Below are positions 33,839 through 45,500 of a stretch of DNA of 64,000 nt, one piece after another; the stretch's first letter is position 1; every line of letters starts with the position of its first letter. Made by a program: the position numbers and the translations under genes. The notes beneath the pieces are model-generated. The model saw nothing but the letters and a program-made list of their open reading frames with translations. It was not told where the DNA came from and made no database searches. The stretch comes from Takakia lepidozioides (Eukaryota > Streptophyta > Takakiopsida > Takakiales > Takakiaceae): the NCBI GenBank assembly GCA_030704615.1, contig CM060731.1:70226756-70290755 (forward strand), given 5' to 3'.

Positions 33839-36400
33839 CAATATATGCCCGCACACTTGGTACACAACTCCTAGAAGCTCTCAACGGCCCGGGTCGTCTA
33901 GGGCTCATTTTTCAAGGACTACTCAAGCACCTTGCCTCCAAATACAACGGGCTATACTCCCTCCCCACCCTCCACCCCCAATCCTGCCTCCACTCACCCA
34001 CCGCCCGCACCCTCTCTTTGTTGCGCCAAATGAAAATAAGCATCCAAATTGATCTTCCTGGCTATCCCACCTCCATATCACCACTTGAACGCACATGGAA
34101 CAATAGCCCCTCTTCCTCACAATCACTGGTTGTCGCCCTTGAAAAATCACATCCTAAACAGAAAAAACACATCCTCGCCTATTTCAAAGCTCGACATATC
34201 ACTAACCTTGCCCAACTCACCACTGCGGATGGACACCGGCTCCTAACCTCAAGTCAATTCACATTAAAACACTCACGGGCCACGATGAAGACACGTCGCT
34301 ACCTACTCCATTTGTGTCTCCTCTTTTGTCACCCATCTGCCTCCTACACCTTACAATGTGATATGCCATGCAAGCTCTACCCGCACAATATCCAAGACCT
34401 CCTCCCGGAATACAGAACAGCACCACCCCCATCAATACTACAACTACTTAAAGCATCTCAAAACCCCCCAGTCTATACCCCCCGGGCTCCCCCTCCCACC
34501 CCCCTCACCGCACCTCCCTGTATGTTACCGACATCACCTAACACACATCAACAATCACCCCCTATATCCCAATTGTCGCCCACTCCACCACCGTACCCCC
34601 ACCTACCAGACCCAAACCACCCCGAGGCCTTCGTCATTGAAGCTATCCTCAGCATCAAAACCCAAACATCACTTGACGCCTTCGAAGCGATATGTGTTGA
34701 TACATACTATTTGTGTAAATGGGAGGGATTCCTAGCAGAAAATAATACATGGCAAATTGAAGACGACCTCTTTGGATCATATGACGACTGCGACCCAGTT
34801 CATAACCGCACTTTCCTCATCAGATTCCACAAAACCACAGACACCACCTATCTAAGGCACACCCACCAACATCATGTCTCGCAAACCCAACCCATTGACA
34901 CTCGCTACATCAGCCAACCACTAGCCACTCCTAATATACAAGTACATATCACCGAATGCAATCCAAACAAAGATATTATGCCCGGCCACCCATTAATATG
35001 CCCCAGCACCTCACGATCCAACATTTACACAATCAATGGTAGTTTTGCCGGATCCATTCCCAATGTCCGGCTTGCCTGGCTTTGGTATAAATATTCCACC
35101 TCTGACACACATAATAACCAGCTACAGCCTCCAAAACAAGACTTTGCCACAGAGGTCAGCTGGCTTCTTAACTGATACCTAGGCGATACCCCAACTAAGA
35201 AGCCCCGTAACCTCAACAAACTGGCACAAACCTACTCCCATACTACCCTCCCCTCAGACATCCTCAAACTCCTCATCGCCTCATTTCTCCAGCCCACTAA
35301 CCTGCCCCATGGAGCTCTCCACATACAACAGCCCACATCCACGTGATCGTATATTCGGTGCTTTAGGAACTGCTACCCAACACACATGGACAGGAGGAGG
35401 CCTCGCTCACCTGCCCGTAGGGCCACTTGCACATGATGCCCTTCAATGGGCCGCCAGGCTACACACTCCTCCCCTTCCACCTAAACCATCCTCATCCTAA
35501 CTCAACAAAAAATGCCTAACCATCACCACCCCCTTCTACAACTCCCTCCTGACATTACTCCTTTGGTGGCCATTGAACCCAAACAACTTCGATACATACG
35601 CAACCCACCCTTCCCTAAATACCTACGGCACAAAGAACCCACTCTAATCCTAATCCTGTTAGTCCACAACGCTTCCCACACCCATATACCTATAGACTTC
35701 TCTTCCCACCTTAAACTGTTACGGTCTGACACTCACAGCATGGCTATCGCATCCTTTCCAACGCCACCTTTACACGCCCCATCTCGATCCCCCTACAGAC
35801 CAAAAACAAACAACATGGATTCCGACCCCTGCTCGCCCTATCCCATCATTCAATATCACCCATGTTGGAGCACCTCAATTCATCTAGGCCCTACCGCTTT
35901 AAAATACCCCTCAGCACATGCACACTACACAAATGGCTCCCAAGCTGGCTCCTAGGCCAGATATAGAGTCTATCACGTGGCCACTAACACTGGTACAGCC
36001 CACCGACTTCCGGGCCCCGCAACCATACTACGTGCCGAACTTATGGCCATCTACGGAGCCCTCTCCCAGCTACACGCATTCCCCTCACCATACTATATTT
36101 TTACAGATAGCTTAACTTCGTTCTTTCTCCTGCGAAACCACATAGCCAGCGCATCCTCCCACCATCACCACCCAGATCGTAATCTTATCTTAGCAATCAT
36201 CACTTTAGCCATCTCAATCAACCAACCCATTCAATTTCTTAAAGTACGCTCACATACCGGAATCAACGGGAACGAGGCTAACCTCCTTGCCCAACTAGGG
36301 GCCTGCAAACCCCTAGTAGAACCCCACAACCTCGGCCGGAGTCTTCTCTCTAGTATACCATTACCTATAAAGATAAAAATATATCTGAACAAATATCTTT
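33839..36400 (+). mobile_element. Retroelement 3' part: chromodomain-like plus RNase H
   Basis: The C-rich plus-strand sequence has a 461-codon frame to 35175, interrupted frames to 35955, and a frame at 35977-36402. Around 34690-34790 lies a chromodomain-like block (YYLCKWEGFLAENNTWQIED). The RNase H type I order follows: HYTNGSQAGS (usually YTDGS) near 35925, ATILRAELMAIYGALSQL, YIFTDSLTSFFLL, FLKVRSHTGINGNEANLLAQ. This looks like the C-terminal half of a non-LTR retrotransposon ORF2; no RT is present. It is joined directly to the gypsy Gag knuckle, so it either inserted there or was fused by rearrangement. Stops make it non-functional. Confidence 0.7.
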
Positions 36401-36474
36401 AATTATATTTTTTTCATGGACTTTCAGTGGAGGGCACATCTGCCGCTTTTGAGCAGTGTAGTTGACACTTACCC

Positions 36475-38360
36475 TTGACCATCTACCCACGCAGATTTTT
36501 TGTAGCTATTGATCCACAAGGAATCAGAAGTAATCTTGTGTTTCAAATCCGGCCTTCTTGGATGAATCTAGACCTCTATCCTGGTCCTTCAGCTATCCCT
36601 GCCTGTGTACAAATCCTCGGGGGGGCCACTCCCTATATTTTTTATATATCATGTGCAAAAAAATGGTACTTTGTATGGGGGTATTATTTTAATTTTGGTC
36701 TTTATCGGCCACCCTATACTTACATAATTTTGTAAAATGCTGGATTTTTTGACAGGCTATGTTAACTATATTTTACTGTTATTAGCAAATTTCAGGCACG
36801 CTATGGTAACAATACAATTTAAAAAAAAATTACAGTAGAAAATAGTTCATTACTTGGTTGAAACAAACTAGCATTCAAGCTGTAAGTGCCATTCTGAACT
36901 TGGTCAAAAGTCATATTAACTGAACTAATGATTGAATCTATGTCTATCCATTTACTATCTGTTACATCATACTTGAATTTAAGGTGCCCTCTAGATTTCA
37001 AGAAATAATTTAAGATGACCATTACTGTTGTCGTTGGTTTATTGAAAAGATATACCGGCTGCAGAAATATCCTCCATCCTAAACTCAAACTCCCTTGTGA
37101 ACCAAGTGTCATCAATAGTTAAAGTCCCCAAATCCAAATCTAGCCTACATGATAAACGAGTAGCTAGACAATACATGTCCCAAATATTTATGAGGACCCT
37201 ATTGGTAGTTGTATATATATATATATACCCTATATTCATTTAAATTCCAAAACCATGATATATTGGTATACTTTTTTATTTGCAGATGTTTTCTAAATTT
37301 TATCTACAACGAATATATTGTACCATATTTTTTTTGCACATAGTTTCGGAATATTTGGAAGTGCCCCCCCTACCCCGAGTACAAATCATGAATACATCCT
37401 CAGCCTTGCTGCTAGCAGCTGACACTGACGGCCTGAAGTTCTTCCAGCAAACAACCCAACCGTAATTAATGCTGAGAGGGTAAAACAGACTGAAAATAGG
37501 TAATGGAAGAAGGTGCCCTCGCCACATTGTCCTTGACTTTGTGTCATGGCCCATGGAGGATTTAACTAACTATCAGCTCTTGATCAACATTGAGAATGCA
37601 GACACCAAGCAATGCCACAATATTTGGTCAAAATCACTCCAACACCACCATAGATCCACCAATGAGCTAACTTGCAGCATAATTCATCATGAAAATTTAG
37701 GGACGACTCTGATGACAGGGAAAAACAGGCTGAAATGTGTTGAAGAAGGTGCCTTCATTAGCAGTCACGCCTTGTTCTATTACCGCTGCTGTTTCTAGCT
37801 GACCATCTACCCCACATATTTCTTGTACCCATTGATCCACAGAGAATAAGAAGTAATCTTGTGTTTGAAATCCGGCCCTCTTGGATGAATCTAGACTTCT
37901 ATCCCTATCCCTGCCTGTGTACACCTCATGAATACTTGCTGCTAGCAGCTGACATTGATGGCGTGAAGGTCTTCCAACAAACACCCCAACCATAATTATT
38001 ACAGTAGTTCCAATTCAGAATTGCATATGCTTCTCTGTAGTCCAACAGACACTCACCTCTTTGCCTCCAATGTCCCGTGATTGACTGGGGTCGGAAGTGT
38101 TCATTCTAGAGCTTCTTCTCATCTCTGTTATCTGTTTTTGGATACTTTCCTGCTGCCACATCCGCAGTAACTTGTCAAAGTCACTCCAAACCACCACAAA
38201 TCCACCCAACAAACTAACTTACAGAATTCAATATGCATCTCAGGGCCGAGTCTGATGAGAGGGAAAAACAGGCTGAAATAGGTCAAAGAAGAAGGTGCCC
38301 TCACCACAATATTGTCCATGACCTTGTGTCATGACCCATGGAAGATTTGACCGACCATCA
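36475..38360 (-). pseudogene. Duplicated exon-like debris of an unidentified gene
   Basis: Minus-strand segments occur twice. 36475-36620 and 37800-37925 both give LDSSK-AGF-TQDYF. 37590-37690 and 38120-38240 both give LVDLWW-type sequence followed by SDFDK/Q. 37400-37470 and 37925-37995 both give VCW(K/Q)-F-PS-SAASS-like sequence. A coding-like stretch at 37239-36819 reads LDLDLGTLTIDDTWFTREFE, then, after a shift, LFNKPTTTVMVILNYFLK, KYDVTDSKWIDIDSIISS and QVQNGTYSLNASLF. I do not recognise the protein. Stops and shifts show decay. Confidence 0.45.
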
Positions 38361-39139
38361 ACCCAAAAGGACCTCTTGTGTGTGCTGCTTGTGTCTATAG
38401 TGCCAATTTTTTCTTGGTGAATAATTTTTGTATTGTCATTCGTAGTAGTCTCTATGCTAATATGTGAAAGTAGTCACATTTCATTTTGTATCGCCCACGA
38501 AATTGTTGGCCAAGAATGATCTACTGCAACAATCACATAAAATTTCATTAGCAAACTAAATCAAACTGATGTCAAGTGACACCTCACCAACAAGGAAAGT
38601 CATCTAGTTTTCCTTAATACAATCCTGGATTTTTTATTTATTTATTTTGCTGACGAAACCCATGGTGTGCTTTACTACATTAAATTGTTGAATTAACTAT
38701 TTTGGATATTTGTGTGTTTTGGATGGTGTTGGTATTTGTGACTTTGTTTTCCCTATTGTGTTATTCTTTTGCAGAATACTAATTTGTAAATATATAGAAC
38801 TTGGAACTTGTAAATACATAGTAAAAGAGCTTATTCTCGTGTATGAACCCTATGTCTGTCCTTCATATTCTACTTTCCATGGAAACATGGGTATCCAATT
38901 GCCGCTGTGTGTGCTCACGCCTCCATTTTTCTGCACTCCCACAAGAGGCGATGTACTCACATTCTACCAACCCCCACGGAAACTACCCAACACAAGGGGG
39001 ATCAGAAGGAAAAGACTGGAAGCCAAAGAAACCAATGCAATAGAGAGACAATAGCAAAAAGAAGCCTAGAATGGGCAGCCCGACTTTGACGGGCAGAAAA
39101 GGCAACAAAACAGATAGTCACACAAATAAAAACATATAT
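38361..39139. other. Spacer, nothing recognised
   Basis: Only short unconserved frames at 38710-39089. Confidence 0.35.
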
Positions 39140-39700
39140 TTTTAATCACACAGACTATATATATATAAGATGCCAACCGAAGTTAGCGTAAATAAGAGCC
39201 TCTTTCCCAAGAAAGCAGTCCTGCCCTCTTTTGGGGGCGGCCTCTATAAATACAGACTAAACTAAACTAGAGCAGCTCATGTTGCCGAAGTCCATAGGAG
39301 CTTTGGTCCGTTCTTCCAGTGGGCCTCCAATTCATCTCCGGGTGCTTATTTGGTTCGTGTTTATGTTTTTTTTTGGGGCCCTACGCCTGCAAAGCCCACC
39401 ACTTATTAACTAGTAAGTGGTAACTTAGTAAGTACTAGGCATGGGCTCTTGTTTATACACCCTCTCATGGCGGTGGGACCCTTCTAGAAGGTCGCCCTAT
39501 GAAACGTGTGAGCCCTAGAAATCGGCATGCCACACCTTCTTACCCAATTTGCAGCTTGAACCCTCCCCCATTTAATAGCTGTCAGCTTCATGCCTTATTT
39601 TTTTCTTAAACCCCTTACATGACGGTTACTAATTCAAGTCGTGGTGTAGCTTACACTATCACCCGCTTTTTAATTCCTGGACCACTCTCTAATCCTCACA
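39140..39700 (-). repeat. Second copy of the copia LTR
   Basis: On the minus strand a purine run GAAGGGGGG is followed by TGTGAGGATTAGAGAGTGG, the look of a polypurine tract and LTR start. It then follows the 24.2-25.0 kb LTR: TGGTCCAGGAATTA, GCTATTAAATGG, TTCTAGAAGGGTCCCACCGC, TATA-like TGTATAAAC, and GCTAACTTCGGTTGGCATCT at the end. A little internal sequence remains on the PPT side. Confidence 0.6.
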
Positions 39701-40495
39701 CCCCCCTTCAAACCTGGGCGTCTTATTGGGGATCTCCCATTTCCACGCGAATAGAATCATGCCATTGGATGCGTGAGTCCATGTGAGTATGATAAGCGGG
39801 AGCAGATAAGCTCACCTTTGCCCTAGGAACTGGACCAATCAAGGTCCCCCTTCTTGGGATATTGGAGTAATATATATAATTTTTAAAATAATAAAAAGGG
39901 AATTTGAGATCAAATGTATTATTACATCACCTCTAAGTACACACAAGCATGGTGGCAGTTGTCGCATGTATGAAACAAGAGACCATATATAGTATGAATA
40001 GTCAAAAGTTTTTTAGCACAAATTTCCAAGTCAAAATTTTGAACTGTCCACTTGTTTGTAAGGACGACTTTTCTGCTTTTATTAGAGCAAATTTTTGTAC
40101 AAAGTACAGAGATAGCCTGAAGGCACTAAAATTGGAGTTATGTATCGTTTTAAACTCAATGAGATCTAACAAATTCTTTCAGTGTACCAGGTTCCAGGGG
40201 CACTCCCAATCAACCACCCCCACGTTTGCAACCTCGTTGGTCTAAAAATGATATTATTGAAGGGCGGCCCACTGAATAGCGATTATAAGGGTCCCCATGG
40301 AACGGCCCCCTCGTGTTTTGGAAGGGTGATTTCTTCTAAATTAAACAAACTACCTTTGCTTCATATATTTGATTGGAGTTTTAGTCTACCTTTTACTTAG
40401 AGGAAACCAAAGCAATTTGCAGCTCCTCCTTGTAAGGGGAGACTGGGCATCAACGCCAAAACCAGTTTGATCATGTTGGAGCCCTCGAATTTTTC
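39701..40495. other. Spacer, nothing recognised
   Basis: Probably retroelement-internal debris next to the LTR; no conserved frame. Confidence 0.3.
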
Positions 40496-40610
40496 TATTA
40501 TTATTATTATTTAAACAGGGGATAGAGGCCCTGGAAATTTTATTGAAGATTATTGAAGGGAAAAAATTAAACCCTTGCATGCCCGTAGGCTGCCATGATG
40601 CCTAAGCACA
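40496..40610 (-). mobile_element. LINE 3' end fragment
   Basis: On the minus strand CAATAAAATTTCCAGGGCCT then CTATCCCCTGTTTAAATAATAATAAT matches the 3' end of the L1-type element at 23862-23895 (AATAAACTTGTCCAGGGCCT, CTACCCCCTG). It is a 5'-truncated copy with an A/T tail. Confidence 0.6.
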
Positions 40611-41180
40611 CGGAGACCGTGTAGGAGATACCAATGGAACAGGAGCTGGGAGACTATGACCCTGAGACGGAAAGCGTAAGAAGAAATTTTTATCAATGAG
40701 GGGCAAAACAAAAAAAAAAACACCAAGGGGCCATAAAGCAAACATGCCAAGGTGAGGCCGAACCGAGAGACACAAGACGTAATATTGAAATAGCTGTTAC
40801 TCATGAGTTTTTCTACACCCACTGATGAAACACAATACATGAGAAAGTGACCATGTATATATATAATTTGCTAGATTTTAATGAAAAAACAACATAGCAT
40901 TTTTTTTTTAAAGAAAAGAAAAAGGAAACCTGGGAGCATTCAGGCCCTTGAGGAGGGGGAAAAATTAAGCCCCTAGCCATTAGGCACACAGGTGGGAAAC
41001 GTCACCACCAGACCAACCGGCCACGAACAACACACCAGGCAGGGCAGCAGGGCAACATAGCATTATACTAAGTTCTTATCTTCTAATCCTATAACAAAAA
41101 ATGTTGTCATTCGAAGGACCGAAAAAAAAAACCACCACCATGCTTTTCTTCCACATATGTTAATTTTCAACTCTCTGTGC

Positions 41181-41252
41181 GACCATACTGGGGATCGAAC
41201 CCAGAATCTCTGGTTCCGTAGACCAGCGCCTTATCCATTGGGCCATACGGTC
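41181..41252 (-). tRNA. tRNA-Arg(ACG)
   Basis: 72 nt with a complete cloverleaf: acceptor GACCGTA/TATGGTC with one G-U, D arm from TGGCCCAATGGATAAGGCG, anticodon stem CTGGT/ACCAG with loop CTACGGA (anticodon ACG, read as ICG), and T arm CTGGG-TTCGATC-CCCAG. The interior is the standard plant nuclear tRNA-Arg(ACG) sequence. There is no intron. CCA is not encoded, as expected for a nuclear gene. A T-run that could end transcription lies about 55-60 bases downstream on the minus strand (41120-41129). Confidence 0.96.
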
Positions 41253-42590
41253 ATAGAGCTACAATGTACATTTGAAGAGAGGTATAATAACTGAAGTAAA
41301 GCATCCACATACAACAAATGACCACGTTTTCCTCACAATAGTAGAGATTCTTCTGATTGTTTTATGAGCAAAACTTGACCAGAACCTGTGTGGTGCGCAG
41401 TGGGGAAGTTGAGTCTACCTCACATTGCACATACACTGATTTCTTAGGGATCGCAATCTTCGCAACCATGACTATCCTTTGATTCATTGATCAGCTGGTA
41501 GTGAAGTACTTGGACGCAATTGTGAACTCTTCTTCGCATCCAAATTATATGCATGTACACACCACCACACCCAAACAAGTTGAAGGGATGTCTGTGAGAA
41601 GCTGGTACCTAGTACCTACATTTGCAGTAAATTCCTAGTTCTCTACAGAGTTGTAGAAGCAGGCAATCATCTTCAAATCTGTCAATGTTTGCTCCATACT
41701 TGGTCGGACATACACATGACTCTGCAGTCTTTTCGACCAAACACTTCAACCAGCCACTCACCAATTCTGATGTAAGAGATTATAGATATATTACCAGGCC
41801 ACGAGACTTGAAAGGCATAACCTCCAAGCTCATTAATTGAAAAATATGTGGAGTCATTGCATGAAAAATGACAACCCTCTCTCAGTTTGCCAAAATAGGC
41901 TGCAGTGTGTTATACTTCAGGGGTAGTCTAGAAAGGCTTCTAGCCAAAAGCAGTTCTCAATTTCGGTTGTTTTTGAAACGTCAAAAATCCCGGTCACATT
42001 ACAGATAACTACTCTGAACACACAAAATACATAGATTTTGACACTATATCATTAGGGAGCTAGAGCCATTCTAACCAATATTGCTGGGGTACCAAAGAGA
42101 ACCCTCTCTCCACAGTTGAGCTCAGACACCACATTGCCTGATTTCGTACAACTCAGCCAGGACCGTCCTCGTGAGAGTGTCCAGTCTGGTGTCCAGCATC
42201 CATTCCCTGTGCACATGAAAAAGGGTTCCAAGGGGAGTTTTGGTTGAAGAAATCTAGCTGGCAGATATGGGGCGAAGAGGTACAACATGGAGACGAGTAT
42301 ACTTGGAATATCTTCATGGAGCTTAGCTCTTTGCCATGAAGGGACATAAGATACACTTGAACTGCAGCACTAGAAGGGATGCTGAAGAGCACAACTGAAA
42401 TGCATCATGGCTGCCGCCTAGCCAAAGGAATAAACGGCCTTCAGCAGATCAGGCGACCCATTTCATACTTTCAACCCTCAAACAACCAAAGAATGTAGGC
42501 ATGCACTAGAAAGCTAAGGTACTCAACCATTGCTGTGAATGGCTTCGGCACGGCCAGCTTGCCATGCCCTCGAAAGTATCATCACATGGC
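41253..42590. other. Intergenic; 3' flank of the SCAI gene
   Basis: No conserved frame. The portion next to 42590 should contain the SCAI 3' UTR. Confidence 0.4.
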
Positions 42591-45500
42591 TCACTCGCCA
42601 AAAGACTCTTCACTCAATTCGTCCATTGCTGATATTTCACCAGTACAGTCTGACTTGGGTGCACCATAGTAACCAGGCTGGAAAGACCCGTTGGATTGTA
42701 ACACAGACTTCCGCATTGCTGATTGTGAGAAGTCAAACTGATTAGCAACTCCAAGGCTACTTGAAAGCAGGACCACCACGGCTTCCACCATTTTTGATCC
42801 AGGAAGCACCTCATCAGGCAGAGGTGGACAGCAGCTGGGAGCATACTCAGGCTTGTCTCCATACCTCCCATGAAGTGCAAAGCATGCACGACAGAAAATA
42901 AATCTGCAGACAAGATCGAAGAAAGATCAAGAGGTCAAACAAATAACAGCCATGTTGGCACATTTGTAGCTGACTAAGAAGAAGCCAGACAGTGAAAAAT
43001 ACAAGAAAGCTGAAAGAAGAATGGACCCATTTTCCCTTCTCTGGAAAAGGAGGTCCTCTATGTTGAGACCTACTGTGTAAAGCACCATCCACCTCCATAG
43101 TAACTGCAATACTTTCCTCAAACAAGGTATCAAATAAGACTTTCTCAAACAGATGATTTTTAATAGCCCTTGCTGTGGTGCTTCCAGCATGTGAACATTT
43201 GAAGCCACTTCAGACGATTGCCTCTGGAGAATGAAACTTTACAGTGAGAGAATGAAACTGGAATTGCTGAAATGCTATCACTCTTTTCTATTGACACAAA
43301 TCAGCAATACCTTTCGAGGGGCATCTGGACTATACCTGAACATGAGCTGGCGAAGGAACGGATCACCCAACACACGTGCCCAGACCAGACTGATTGATGT
43401 TGATGAGGCAAGAGTGTTTCCCCATTCAGCAAGTAGTGTTGCCAGCAATTTCTCCGTTTGGTCGTAAACTCCCTGCCAACACCCATGCTTTTGAACGTAA
43501 ATGATGTGGCACAGGTTTGGGAACTCAAGGTAAATACAGTTCCGTTGTAAGTGTGTGATCTCTTTCCAGAAGGTAGGTGCTTTTCAATGGACACTTACCG
43601 TGGATTACTCTCCCCATCTCCTGAAGCCTCGTGAAATAGGCACTTAAGTTGTCCACTCAACACTACCCCTCAAACATGAACCTATTATATTATATGTCAG
43701 AACCACCTACTGTGGAGCCCCAATACCCGAACCACTGGGCTATCTGTTGGGAGCTGGGAAAGAATAAGAAATGCTTAAAGTCATAGGGCTAGAAGATTCC
43801 TCTCTATGATTATCCAATTCATTCAGTTGTTCGTGGCATACAGGAATCCAAGGGTTCCACCTCTGGTGGCCAAATGATTCAATCCCTGGTATGTTTCAAT
43901 CCAACAAGACCTCTACGGGTTGACTGATATTCCCCGCTTTTTCTCCTAGCATTAAAAAACCATGCTATAAGGTGAGAGAAATGGTCCCTGATACGCCATA
44001 TCTAAGAGAAACATAGAAAAGAAAGACACTATACATACAGTGAAAGAGGCCCAATACATACCTTCTGCAAATTTGTGATGTTTACACCCACCACCCGACA
44101 AAATGCAAGCAACGGAGCAGTTAGAAAAAAGGTGAATAAGTTCCCACTGCTGCTTGAAGGAGATGAAGGAGTGGTCCCTACACCCCTTTCATCCACAGGC
44201 TGCATGCTTGGTGACAGGAATAGGACTGCTGGTTCTCCTCTTTCCTCCCCACTGATGGTCTGCAGATAGATGTATGCACATATCAAAGGCATAACAGATT
44301 ATAATTATTCTTGTCACACTTTAAGAAGATTCAAGAGTACACAGCCTGCATTCCTGATGCTAAAACCTTGTTACTTGGAAAGACACAAGGTAAAATACAA
44401 TGTAGGCCGTACTCCCCATAAATCACATAGCTTAAAAGCAGCATACAGAACCAACAAGGTTTTGAATGCTAGATGAAACCTGCAACCAGTACCAAAACCC
44501 AAACACAACTCATGGAAAATCACCTCAAATATGGAACTGTTGTCACTGTCAATGATGATAAACAGGGGCCGTCTGGTGAAGGGAAGAATATCACTGGGAT
44601 AGAGGAAATTGTAGCCTGTTGTGTGAACATTGCCACGAGGTCCATTCAGAAAAATTATGTAAATAGGTGAGATGTATTATTGTATTATTGTAGGCTATCA
44701 ATCATTCATTCAATATATAATGGGATGAGAAGCTGTTAATCATGGTCACACTAGTTTCCGGCTGTAAAAGGAAAAAGTGATAGAACTTACTACACAATAA
44801 GCAGAAGAAGACATGAGTTATTAGGAAAAGAAGCCCTTCATGACTTGAGCTCTTGTTTTATGAAGATTAGAAAGGTTCGGTCAGTTCAGTTCATCAATCA
44901 AACTCACAGGTTGACCTAGTATTTCTTAACTTGATCAAACAACAAACGCCACTAAAATATCTATAGCAAAGATTGATAGCCACAAATGCAGAAGACAAAA
45001 CCAGACATAGTAACAGAAAAGAAGAGGCGTGATACGTACACACCTGTACTGCGTTTTGATCCCAGCCAAAGCCCAGGGAGGGAGCTACCAGATGGCTCTA
45101 TTTGGGATATAGGAACCACATGGTTGGACTGTTTTACAGGGCTGTCGGGCATGCTTGCTGCTGAAAGATCACTTTGTTCCACTTCCACTTGCCCCTCACC
45201 GTGGGAATTTGTCTCAGCTGGTATTTGGTTTAAGATTAGACGGTTCATGCTTAGAGTGGGAGTAAGGGATACGATCTCATTCCCGCATGATAATCCCGCA
45301 GTCATGCTTGCAGAGGATGCACTTGCAGAGATACTACGAGATGGCTTCCCTGCAGCATGGGAAGACTAGTACAGTGAATCACCTCTCTGGACATCGTGAA
45401 ACCTGACAAATCCCAAACTCTCAAAATCTAAAAATGGAAGGGTGCAGGCACAGCCAGAAAATCCTAGATCATACCATCAATAATGCTTTCCTTTTCTTTC

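Noticed and set aside
44986-45369. 127-codon plus-strand frame
   Set aside because: Antisense shadow of SCAI exon 6.
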